A DNA stretch of 64,000 nucleotides from Galdieria partita (lineage: Eukaryota; Rhodophyta; Bangiophyceae; Galdieriales; Galdieriaceae), in assembly GCA_025991245.1 (NCBI GenBank), contig BQMJ01000016.1, positions 186,001 to 250,000 on the forward strand, written 5' to 3'. The notes below the pieces were generated by a model. It did not search any database and was not told the origin of the DNA. It saw only the letters and a list, made by a program, of their open reading frames with translations. This document shows positions 32,275 to 41,716 of this stretch, in pieces. The translations under genes and the position numbers were made by a program. The stretch's first letter is position 1. Every line of letters starts with the position of its first letter.

Positions 32275-34601
32275 TTATCCGATACCCGTATACAGCGCAC
32301 CTTAAAGCAAAGTATAAGAGCATAAAAGTAAAAACGACAAAAATTCGATATACCAGAGTCTCTTGTTTTCTTTAGTAACCCAATATCTAAATCATGTCCT
32401 CGGTTCCCAGCGTTGTCCATATCACTTGTTGAATTACTTGACTTGTTTACCTTCACTTTACTTGAGTTTATTTCTTCCACCTCATACTCCTTCCTAGGAA
32501 TAACATCTCTGATGATCTTCTCTATCAAAGCTTCCGCATCTATTCGAGTGGCTTGAATATGCACGGGTATCTCTTCTTCCAGTTCCGATTCTAACTGTTC
32601 CGTATTCTCAGAAATGCTCTTTCCATTGGAATCCAAAAAGCCTTCTGTTTTACTTTCCAAGATGTAGAAAAAGTTCTTTTCAGCGGTTCTTGAATCCACG
32701 AGAGTTGACTCCAAGTCAACCCAATCCTTATCACTCTTCTTCACATATCTTTCTTCGCTATTAAAATTGCCTTGTATTTCAGGAACCGAAGAGCCATATG
32801 TGTCTGATAAAGATGACAAAGTAACTTTGACACTCTTCAAAGGTCTTTTAAAAGTAGGGTCACCAGAAGTTTGTCTCAAAGCTAGAGTCAAACTTAGTAC
32901 AGCATTGGTGCGACTTTCCTGAAGCAAGAAATTTTTGCGTACAAGAGGCAGACCTGCATATTCTGCCAAATCAAGTTCTACTATTCCATGTCTTATGTGA
33001 CCTAGGCCAGTGTTTTTCTCCTCACGAACTGATATTCTCAAGCTACATGAACGAAGCTCTTCACCTCGTTCTCCAGCAGCACCAAACTTAACTGTGAAGA
33101 TGAATTTATCATTCCATATAACTGTGTTTCTCAGCACTTGAGCTCTCTTTGTAAAACCAAAGTGAGGATCAGCTACTTGAGGCAGCAACTATACCAGTGT
33201 CAATTAGTTACAAAGCAAGTAAAAGACAAATTAAAACCTTCCACTTTGCAAATATTGTTCCATGACTTAAAGGAAACTGTCTCAACTCTTCTAAGGATAA
33301 AGTAACTTGAAAGTCTCGGGTTTGTCGTCTGGTGGATAACATTACAAGTTTGAATAATCGTTTATTACAATTTCCACGAATTTTTGGGCACAATTGACTC
33401 TCTGTTCTTCTTTTCCGAAAACTTGGCAGAGGCTGCAATAGTGGGCTTCATGAACCTTGCTATACCAATACTTGGTTTTTTAGTTGTCTCTTTTTCGTGA
33501 GGTACTACAAATACAAGTTAGAAGCTTTTATGATGTTTTCAAAATGGTAAATACCTGTTGGATTGCCACTGGGTTGTGTTGCTTTTTTAGAAGACCACTT
33601 TCCTGTCTTGCTTTGTGGGTTGAAAAGTCTTCCAGTATCCATGTTATCTTCTTGTTTTTTCTTTTCTTTGGCAGCTGAACTCTGCGTGGGCTTGTAGAGA
33701 CTTTTGCTAGATGAACGTCTGAGAATGGAAGGTTGGGACATTTGGTGTTCTGAACTGGCACTATCTGCTTTTGAAGATGCCATTCTTTGCTGTCCAGGAC
33801 TAGCAGCATCACTTTCAGCTGGTGAAGTATTTCCTGAAGCCCTTTCTTCCGAACCTTTTACGATTCGGGAACTACTTCGTCTTTTTAGAGGACTAGGAGA
33901 ACCAGTTTGACCAGATAAAAGAGTAGCAGAATTTTTTCGACTTATAGAAGCTCCTTTGGTATCTTTGAGGCCTGCTGTTACAGTTTGTTTTCTCGACTTT
34001 GTAAAATTCTTCTTTTTTGGTTCATTAGCCTCTTTTTGTGTGGAATATACTGTTTCGTCAAAGGAATTCGTTTCTTGCATATTGGTAAGCTGTAACTTTG
34101 GCAGTGTATGGCTATTAGAATCAATATTGTTCAATCCTTCTTCGTCACATGATGGGGACAGCTTTTTGTCCTCGGTTTCCTTTGTCGAGTTGTTGTCGGA
34201 CTCTTGGTTCTGCGAGTGATTACTGCTATCAACTAAAGAATTTTTTTCAGAGGAAGATACCTGGATTGTTGATTCGGGACTTTCCTCGTCACTTAGTTGA
34301 GCTTGACTCGTTTTTGCGACATCTGAACCATCCTTCATTTGTGTTTCGTTGTCTGCAACTTCGTTTGTGTTTTGGAAATTTGAAGAAGAGGTTTCAAAAA
34401 CATTTTCTGAGCTTTGCAAGTTTTCTTCAAGGTTTTCTTCTTTCAGTTCAGTTTGTTTATCCTCATTGAAGCTCTTTGGAACTTGTTCTAAAGACTCAAT
34501 ATCGTTAGTTGGAATTTCGGGCTCCACTTTTATCCCTTGAAAGAACATTGTTATATATATAGAGTTCTTCAGTAGCACAAATCGTTCTAAATACCTTCCA
34601 T
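32275..34601 (-). CDS. NT-C2 (EEIG1/EHBP1-type C2) domain protein with long disordered N-terminus
   Basis: Six exons, roughly 690 aa. The first coding exon is only 7 nt (ATGGAAG, 34601-34595). It is joined to a 981-nt exon (34535-33555) that encodes an acidic, Ser/Asn/Gln-rich and then Ser/Lys/Arg-rich region without structure. Exons 33504-33369 and 33328 onward lead into the NT-C2 domain: DFQVTLSLEELRQFPLSHG, FAKWK, NTVIWNDKFIFTVKFG, LRISVREEKNTGLGHIRHG, and VELDLAEYAGLPLVRKNFLL. A charged tail ends at 32275 (ALYTGIG). In plants such domains occur in plastid-movement proteins (PMI1), and in animals in endocytic adaptors. A membrane or cytoskeleton adaptor role is plausible, but function is unknown. 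The region looks like two genes unless the frame-preserving splice at 33555/33504 is used. Confidence 0.75.
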
Positions 34602-34901
34602 ATTATGAAGTATGTCAGAGTTGGGGCCTTGGAGTACGTTTTGCACAAAGATGGAAATCAACTTGGCCAAATTTCAAATTGACGTGGCCATATGAGGATC
34701 CTTTGTTCCCTCCTCTTTCAGGCACTCCATTTTTCAATGCAGTCATTTCAAGACTCATTCATCATTTCCCATCTCACTCGATCCAAATGGAAGAGCCACG
34801 GATTTTCTTATACGCAAAGGAAAATATTGTTTGAACATTCAGGCGAATCCAATCTCAAAGGTAGAAAAAGAACCGATAATTGAAGCTTATTTGAGATAAC
34901 T
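34602..34901. other. Divergent promoter region
   Basis: These 300 bp separate the start codons of the NT-C2 gene (minus) and the phosphate transporter (plus). A 63-codon open frame at 34692-34883 has no ATG-linked exon partners or family features, so I treat it as chance. No motif stands out. Confidence 0.4.
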
Positions 34902-36440
34902 ATGTCGAATGAAAGAGGGTGGCCACTTACGTTCTCTATACACAACTCTTTTATTTTGGCCAAAACATGCGTTGCTTGTAACAGAGCAAGTCGCGGCTAC
35001 TCCACGATCGGCACCTTTTCTCCTTGGAGAAGAGGAAGGTATTCGCATTCTGTTTCTACAACTCTGGAACGAAATAGACAATACTTTAGAAGGAAACAAG
35101 TAATTTCCAAGAAACCTCGGTTTTTTCTTGTTACTGCTGCTTTTAGCATTACTCCGGTTCTTATACTGTTTTCTGGTGGGTTAGTTGCTTTTTTTCTGAG
35201 TGCTGCTTTAGGAGGAAACGATGTTGCCAACGCTATGGGAACTTCTGTTGGAACAGGAGCAGTCTCTGTAAAAACTGCGCTTGCCATTGGTGCAGTTATG
35301 GAGTTTGCTGGAGCAGTTCTACTTGGATCAAGAGTCACACAGACTATAGGTAGTGGAGTTATTTCCATAGGTCCCTTTGTAGGTTTAGGTGCGTCTTCAA
35401 CTCTGAACTATATGTTGGGAATGTTCTGTGTTTTATTGGCAAGTACTCTGTGGCTCATACTCGCCACTATTTTGGGACTTCCGGTCTCTTCTACTCATTC
35501 CGTTGTTGGTGGTTTACTTGGTTTCGGTATTTCAGCCGGTTGGAAAATCAATATAACTCAAGTGTTACGAATTCTATCTAGTTGGCTTATAAGTCCAGTT
35601 TTTGGTGGTATCATAGCATTTTTTATGTATTATTCTCTCCGAAAGTTGATATTTAAACGATCATCGCCATTAGTCGTGTTGAAACGACTGTTGCCAATTT
35701 TGATAGGTTCCATTTTATTTATATTGAGTTTATTTCTATTGATGAAAAACGAAGGCAAGCAAGATTTTGGTAAATTGTTCACTGTTGCTATGGGTGTTTC
35801 TATGACTTCAGCAGGCTTAGTGGCAGCATTGATGCAAAATCTTGGTCTCTTAAACTCTCCAATGAACACAAAAGAAACTTTTCCTGTCTCGGAACGTAAA
35901 GGCACCAATGGACAAGAAGGAAGTGAAGTTGAATATATTTTTGGTCTTCTTCAGTTCACCACTGCCTGTTTTGTTGCCTTTTCACACGGCAGCAATGACG
36001 TCTCGAATGCTATCGGCCCTTTTGCTGCTATTTATTCATTGTGGAAGTGTTATCCTCTCATAGGAATGGCTTTACAATTCGAAGTGCCTCCTTGGATTCT
36101 TGTTATGGGAGGTTTGGGTCTTTCAGTTGGCTTGGTGTTATTTGGGCAATCTGTAATGGATACGGTAGGCCGAAAGATTACACATTTAGTTCCTAGCAAA
36201 GGCTTTTGTGTTGAGTTATCTACAGCAATGACAGTAATGTTGGCCAGTGAGTTTGGGCTCCCTATTAGTACCACGCATACACTCATTGGATGTATCGTTG
36301 CTGTTGGTTTGGCTAGTGGGAATAGAGAGATTGATGTTAAGGTACTTCGTAGCATAGTATTGAGCTGGTTTGTGACAGTCCCATTCACAGCATTGCTTAG
36401 TATGGCATCGTTCCTTCTTTTAAAGCATTGGTTACCCTGA
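34902..36440 (+). CDS. PiT-family phosphate transporter (PHT2-like)
   Basis: Inorganic phosphate permease, H+ or Na+ coupled. Intronless, 512 aa. The two inverted signature repeats are visible: ALGGNDVANAMGTSVGTGAV near residue 105 and SHGSNDVSNAIGPFAAIY near 360. The matching PVSSTHSVVGGLLGFG and PISSTHTLIG-like (here PISTTHTLIGCIVAVG) segments are also present. About 11-12 hydrophobic segments flank a central loop at residues 320-350. The first 75 residues are hydrophilic and Arg/Ser/Thr-rich, as in plastid-envelope PHT2;1 of plants, so a plastid location is a reasonable inference. The ATG at 34902 is the first in frame. Confidence 0.93.
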   Translation: MSNERGWPLTFSIHNSFILAKTCVACNRASRGYSTIGTFSPWRRGRYSHSVSTTLERNRQYFRRKQVISKKPRFFLVTAAFSITPVLILFSGGLVAFFLSAALGGNDVANAMGTSVGTGAVSVKTALAIGAVMEFAGAVLLGSRVTQTIGSGVISIGPFVGLGASSTLNYMLGMFCVLLASTLWLILATILGLPVSSTHSVVGGLLGFGISAGWKINITQVLRILSSWLISPVFGGIIAFFMYYSLRKLIFKRSSPLVVLKRLLPILIGSILFILSLFLLMKNEGKQDFGKLFTVAMGVSMTSAGLVAALMQNLGLLNSPMNTKETFPVSERKGTNGQEGSEVEYIFGLLQFTTACFVAFSHGSNDVSNAIGPFAAIYSLWKCYPLIGMALQFEVPPWILVMGGLGLSVGLVLFGQSVMDTVGRKITHLVPSKGFCVELSTAMTVMLASEFGLPISTTHTLIGCIVAVGLASGNREIDVKVLRSIVLSWFVTVPFTALLSMASFLLLKHWLP

Positions 36441-36737
36441 CATTTTCGTTTCACTCTTGGATTATTCAAACTTGTTGTGAATGGGAACACGAAAGAAAAT
36501 GTTTTGCTTGTCATATGTGTCAGTTTTGACACTTCTTGTGTTGCTGATGCCATGGATCTATTTCCTACGATAACATTCAAATACACTCCTTCATTTCAAC
36601 GGCTTTTTGTCCTTGTAGTAAACTGTGTTGATTTGCCAGAGATACATTTTAGATTTTTCCAAATACTAGCTTATTTAGATAAATAGCAACAACACTTCAA
36701 TATCGACAGATGTCAATTGCCTCTATCTCCAGCTTAC

Positions 36738-36770
36738 GATAGGGCACTTATCATTGGAAAGTACCCTATC
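36738..36770. repeat. Inverted repeat, 10-bp arms with one mismatch
   Basis: GATAGGGCAC (36738-36747) pairs with GTACCCTATC (36761-36770) with a single mismatch, leaving a 13-nt loop. It could be a transcript hairpin, a protein-binding palindrome or chance. Confidence 0.6.
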
Positions 36771-36890
36771 AAACGATACAACACCCAACTGAAGATTTTG
36801 ACTCTTGAAACTTAAAGGAGTTGGGAGCAAAAATTCCTCTATTCAAAATAAAAGAGCAAAATGAAAGACAAACTGCATGAAATCAAGTGA

Positions 36891-36925
36891 GGTTGAAAGT
36901 TGTGAGTTCTTCAAAACTTTCAACC
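36891..36925. repeat. Perfect 11-bp inverted repeat
   Basis: GGTTGAAAGTT (36891-36901) and AACTTTCAACC (36915-36925) are perfect reverse complements with a 13-nt loop. It lies 120 bp after the first hairpin, with the same loop length. Confidence 0.7.
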
Positions 36926-37149
36926 GGAGCCGTTCCCTGCCAACTGAAGTTGAGTTAGAAAAATTACAAAATAAAACATAGAACAGCAATAGTAAAATCG
37001 CATTGGGCTTTCATAAACTGCCTATTTGTCAGTTGCATAGCAGATCTGACGAATTTCTGGAGACGCCCTCATCATAGCACCCAAAATCTCCCAAATCTAT
37101 TTATTAGTCTTGTTGAAAGCTTCTTTGTATTTCGTATCGCCTGGAATAT

Positions 37150-38348
37150 ATGTCGAGTTACACAACAAGCAGAGAACTTGTTCGAGTAAAATTTTTGAAG
37201 CCCTTTGCTGCTTATGTGGAAAGAAGTAATATGTCGAACAGTTTGAGCGAAAATCAAGTTCTCATCAAGACGAAATTTTCTGGTATCAGTACTGGAACAG
37301 AGTTACTATTCTATCGGGGTCTTGTTCCAGAATCATTGGAAACGGACGCGTTGTTTTCACGTAAACCCGTTAGTTATCCTATATCTTATGGCTATTCCTT
37401 AGTGGGAACAGTTGTGGAAGTAGGAAACCAAGTAGATCCTCATATAGTTCCGTTTGCTATTTAACTCTTGAAACTTTATCTCGCTAACATTTCCTTCTCA
37501 GTGGCTCGGTCGCCGTGTCTTTTGTTTTTCGCCACATCAGAGTTATGTCATTTGTCAAATTGATCAACTCCTTTGTATTCCAGATAATGTCGAGTTTGAA
37601 GATGCCATTTTCCTGCCTTGGATGGAGACAGCTATTTGCCTTGTGCATGATGGTGCTCCCTTACTAGGAGACCATGCAGTTATCTTTGGACAAGGTGTTG
37701 TTGGACTACTCTTGGCCGCTTTGCTTTGTTTTTTTCCTCTGGCTAGCTTGAGTGTTGTCGAAAATTCAACTAACCGAAAAGAAATTTCTCGTTCGTTTGT
37801 AAAGAATGCTCAGTTCTACTCTCCTGTAGAAGTTGAACAGAGCCACTTTTTACTTTGTGGAAACAATGAAGACCGGCAGAAAGCTGATATGGTGAGTTGA
37901 ATTGTTTGATTCCTTAAGAATTGACACTTTGCAGACTTTTGAAGTTTCTGGTAATGCTGAAGCCTTGAACGAAGCTATTTTGTGTACTCGTTATGACGGT
38001 AGAGTGATAATTGGATCGTGGTTTGGTAAACAGCATATTTCTTTACCAGCAATTGGAAGTTATTTCCATAGAAGTCATCTGACCATTATCTCTTCACAAG
38101 TTAGTTTTATTCCACCTCATCTTTCGGGTCGATGGGACAAACAGCGAAGATTTGGAGTTGCCTGGGAACATATTAAGAAACTACAGCCATCTCAGCTGAT
38201 CAGTAAAATTGTGAAAGTAGTAAGCAAAGTAAGAAGAAACAAGAACGTGTTGAATGACGAGCCTTTGTAGGATGAAGCCTGTAGAGTATATGAACAAATG
38301 GATGCAGATCCTAACAGTGTTGTTCAAATATTGTTTACATATGACTAG
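37150..38348 (+). CDS. MDR-superfamily (zinc-type alcohol dehydrogenase-like) oxidoreductase
   Basis: Four exons. The GroES-like part has VLIKTKFSGISTGTELLFYR and PISYGYSLVGTVVEVGNQV. The central part has WLGRRVFCFSPHQSYVI and DAIFLPWMETAICLVHDGAP. The Rossmann part has HAVIFGQGVVGLLLAALL. The next exon gives TFEVSGNAEALNEAILCTRY and RVIIGSWFGKQHISL. The last exon, from about 38271, gives DEACRVYEQMDADPNSVVQI and ends at 38348. The ISTGTE motif is found in a subgroup related to bacteriochlorophyllide-type dehydrogenases rather than classical ADH. The catalytic Cys and His of classical zinc ADHs are not obvious. NAD(P)H binding is inferred from GQGVVG. The substrate is unknown. Confidence 0.75.
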
Positions 38349-38759
38349 AAAGGATCTTATTGATTGCTTTTATTTGTTAAAGGAATGGATCTTATTGATT
38401 TCAACTTTCTTGGGTGTATTTTGAACTTTCAGAACTTGCTCTTCTGATTTCCTTTCTATGTGATTGTCGACACGAACTTTTATAAATACTTATATGATTG
38501 GCATTGAGTATCTGTATGTCTTTACTCATTTCATGAAATTTCCCATGCCTTGTTGCATCATCAAAATAGAATATTTGCTTCTCTGGCAGAATGTTCTGTT
38601 TTGCGCCATTCTGTGACTGGTTGTGATGGACTTTGCATTTTCTCAGTTTTGTAGTAGAATAGGGTCCAGTAATACAATAAATTTTCCTTCTAAAGTATTT
38701 TCAACAACGAACTGAAAGGTAAAAAAATTACTTACTTGATACCTCCTCTCCAAGCCTCC
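38349..38759. other. Spacer, no gene seen
   Basis: This 411-bp AT-rich stretch lies between two plus-strand genes. I found no open frame, tRNA or repeat of note. Confidence 0.4.
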
Positions 38760-39792
38760 ATGCAAATGGCGCGCAGAACAAAAATGGCATTTGCGAAACA
38801 GGCCGAGTAAGATAAAGATTTTCTGTCTCCAGCGAAATATTAAGTTAAGTTATCTAGCAAATTTGCTTGCTATGAAGAAGCTATTCAAAATCCAAGGAAG
38901 GATGTTATTTTCTTGACCAAGGTCTGTTTGAGTTGTTAAGGAGAGTTTGTAAAGTTGTCTCAGTTGTTACGTGCAGACCTTTCAGAGCGAATTCCATCGA
39001 AAGGCGCTACGACTTCGAGAAGACTTTTGTGGCACTGCTGCAATTTCTCGTGAATTTATAAGTTCTGACTTTGAAAGGTTTGCGGTTGGAGTCGACATAG
39101 ACTCGCGAGCAATTGACTGGTACTCTTCTGTTTGTCCCTATTTTCAAGTGGCAAGATTGAGTTTGACTAGGTGTATTGAACACGGTTTGTCCAGTCTTCA
39201 TTCTGGCAGCGATAGACTGGAACTAGTACTGGCAGACTGTAGAGAGTTTCAGGTATGCTTCACAATCTCTGTAGTTGCTATTCGCCTTTATATGAAATTT
39301 TCCGATTTCTTATAGGATACAAGGTGCTACGATATTATTTCTGCAAACAACTATAGCTTGTTCTTGTTGACTTCTCGAATAGACCTGATTAAGTATCTGA
39401 AACGAGTAAAAGAATGTTTGGATCCTAGTCACGGAATGTTCATATGTGATTTGACCGGTGGGTCAGACTGTTTTGTAAAACGGAAAGTAAAACGTCAATG
39501 TGGTAGTCTTGTCTATATTTGGGAACAAGAAGGTTACAACTTCATTGATGCCAGTTGGCAATGTGCACTTTCTTTTCTTTTTCGTGATGGTTCATCATTG
39601 AAACGTTGTTTTCAGTACACTTGGAGGCTTTGGACCATTGCGGAAGTAATGGATGCCTTGTACGAAGTAGGATTCAATAAAATCAGAGTATGGTTCTCTG
39701 ATCTGGATGAAGCCGAAGAATTTGTATATGAAGAAACGTCAAATATTTCTGGCACAGTGAAAAGCTGGAATGCTATCATTGCGGCAGTCTGA
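38760..39792 (+). CDS. Class I SAM-dependent methyltransferase (DFCGTA type)
   Basis: Four exons. A first short exon (MQMARRTKMAFAKQAD) joins to KFACYEEAIQNPRKDVIFLT and then to TFQSEFHRKALRLREDFCGT. DFCGTAAISREF corresponds to motif I, VGVDIDSRAIDWY to the acidic end of beta-2, LELVLADCREFQ to the adenine-binding loop, and CYDIISANNYSLFLL to motif IV. The C-terminal part contains FICDLTGGSDCF and an aromatic-rich sheet (RLWTIAEVMDALYEVGF). Similar proteins with the LREDFCGTA motif occur in bacteria and algae without a defined substrate, so no methyl acceptor can be given. The start at 38760 is the first ATG before the exon that keeps the frame. Confidence 0.8.
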
Positions 39793-40045
39793 AATCAGTC
39801 GGAGATGGAGGTTGTTAGAAGTTTTTGCAAGTTATTTATCCGGATATATTTATATATACAACACAAACAGTTTAGCCCGATATAAAGACGATGATAAGAG
39901 CTTTTATCGATTTTTGCTTCTTTCATGGGCTTATTTCAGAAAATTTTCCAATCATTCATTTCCACAAGAAAATAAAATGCCTTTAAAAGACTTGTCAAAC
40001 CATATTTACTGCTAGTTATTTAAAGGTTCATATAATCTGTGTGTT

Positions 40046-40691
40046 TTAAAAGCACTCTGTTGTTATCTGACATTTTCCATTTACACAAACTTTGGTCGTC
40101 CGACAATTTCTGTTTCCCCCTCTTGAATTAGACGACTTCCTGTTGCCTTTGGATGTCTTAAAACTTCTCGAGTTTGGTCCTTGTCCAAAGAAGTCATTCA
40201 TGAAAAAGTCGCCAAAAGGGAAACCTTGAAAAGCTTGTTCTGAAAAACGATATGCCGAACCTTGGCCATGGAAATCTTTGCTGGTGCCTTGCTGTATTCC
40301 TTCCTCACCATAAAGGTCGTATGCTTCTCTCTGTTGTGGGTCTGACAAAACTTCATAAGCTATTTTAAAAAAAGTGAAAACCTTTTTTTCCGAAACCTTT
40401 CATTTTTACTTACCTTCCGCAATTTCACGGAATTTCAGTTCAGCTTTCTTATCCCCTCCATTTTTGTCAGGGTGATACTTTCTAGCCAACTGATGGTATG
40501 CTCGCTTGATTTCTCCTGTGACAAGTCAAACGTGTATTCAAGAAAACATATAGCCACATACTGTCTGAAGCGTTCTTATCCACACCTAACACACTATAGT
40601 AACTTCGTTTCGCGTTTGCCAACGTAAAAATAGTCATAAAGGCAAAACAAAACAGTAATACAAGTCGTACAGTACTATGGCACGTTTCCAT
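40046..40691 (-). CDS. Secretory-pathway DnaJ/Hsp40 co-chaperone
   Basis: Three exons. An N-terminal signal peptide ([17 protein letters not shown]) is followed by a J domain: [16 protein letters not shown], then [20 protein letters not shown] with the HPD tripeptide, and [21 protein letters not shown] Gly/Phe-rich linker ([16 protein letters not shown]) and a short basic tail with three cysteines ([20 protein letters not shown]) follow. There is no zinc-finger domain and no KDEL. It most likely stimulates an ER-luminal BiP. The signal peptide cleavage site would be after ANA. The start is ATG 40691. Confidence 0.88.
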
Positions 40692-41373
40692 CACAAGTGG
40701 ATTGAAAACAACTCATACAAAATTTCTAACCTAATGAGTTCCCTAAAAGATTGCAATTATTCGTGAGCTTCCAGTCGAACTTTTTGCAATAATTTTATTG
40801 GTCAGAAACAAAGATATTCTGCAACACTCTGTTACCTATTGTTGTTTTGCACCCTAGGCTATAGGGTTTATTGATTGGGATGTGGTTTCGAGATACTGCA
40901 AAGAGTTTCGTTACCTGGTTTCACGTGCCATAACGCAGTCCTTTTGTACCATTTTGTTTCCCAACAGAGTTCAAAGCTCAGATGTGTGCATGTTTCCTCG
41001 CTGGTATGCTGTAAATCTTACCTTGTTTTGGTGAAAAAGGCTACCATTAATATTATCACAAAAGGTTGGTTGTCAACTTCCTGCAACGTGTTTGGGTCCA
41101 TTTAGTTTTCGTCGTCGTCAGTGTGAATTTTCAATTGCTTTAACCCGAAACGACTTCGTCCTTATGAACCCATTTGCAGTCATTGTGGAAAGCTTCGACA
41201 TAAACGAGACAAACATTAAGATAACTGTAAACTGGCAGCTGTATGCTATCAGGAGTCTCTTCATCATTCCCTGCGACGTTTATAAGCTAGCACTAGTAAA
41301 ACTCTCATGAATAAACGTTTCCTATCATGTACTATTATCATTATTATAACAGTTGCATAAAACAAACAACAGC
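40692..41373. other. Spacer with a possible small unassigned exon
   Basis: This 682-bp stretch lies between divergent genes. On the plus strand, 41139-41213 encodes a short basic segment with a CxxC pair (PYEPICSHCGKLRHKRDKH) ending in a stop. It recalls a zinc-ribbon ribosomal protein tail, but a stop precedes it and no AG acceptor fits, so I do not call a gene. Two other open frames (40875-41105, 41092-41310) have no ATG or family features. Confidence 0.35.
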
Positions 41374-41710
41374 ATGCGAGGATTCATTTTTCCTTTGTCA
41401 CATGTGAAATGGGTCAGCCATCCTTTGTTGGCCATCCATCGTTGCTTGGGGCAAACAGTTCGCATCATGTCACTGTGCCCTTACAAGTGGTAAGTAATCA
41501 AAGCCAATGGTCTTCCTTATATATTCAAAGCAAAAAAGGTTCCTGTGGATATCTGGACTAGTCCTCGCAATTGTTACTATACTTCAAACCCTCGTTCTCT
41601 ACACTAGCTCTACTGTACAAAGGAATTCGTTTTCCGACAAAAAGTCTTCAAAGAAAGACTCCAATACAGAAAGAAGAACTTCTAGTTGCCCCTTGACTTG
41701 GTTCCAATAA
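41374..41710 (+). CDS. Small single-pass membrane protein, unknown
   Basis: Two exons, 41374-41489 and 41539-41710 (95 aa). The first exon encodes a hydrophilic, His/Arg-containing stretch (MRGFIFPLSHVKWVSHPLL), and a second Met (MSLCPYKW) near its end is an alternative start. The second exon encodes one strong transmembrane segment (FLWISGLVLAIVTILQTLVL) and a Ser/Lys-rich tail ending TSSCPLTWFQ. The 49-nt intron has GTAAGT and an AG acceptor and joins the frames exactly. No family is recognised. The stop lies 6 bp from the tRNase Z stop (convergent). Confidence 0.5.
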
Positions 41711-41716
41711 AAATTC

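Larger units (their letters stand above)
36441..37149. other. Long spacer with two inverted repeats
   Basis: This 709-bp stretch lies between two plus-strand genes. An open frame at 36477-36686 has no support. The part from 36700 to 36930 contains two separate hairpin-forming inverted repeats, listed individually. No tRNA or snRNA signature was recognised. Confidence 0.5.

Noticed and set aside
33451-33550. Two separate genes: a Ser-rich protein and an NT-C2 protein
   Set aside because: A consensus 50-nt intron (33554-33505) joins the two frames in phase and no ATG with good context starts the second part independently, so one gene is preferred.
34692-34883. 63-codon plus-strand open frame before the phosphate transporter
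   Set aside because: No domain, no splice partner and no link to the intact ATG at 34902.
40875-41310. Two overlapping plus-strand frames (76 and 72 codons)
   Set aside because: They begin at non-ATG codons, share no coherent protein features and cannot be joined into a recognisable family member.
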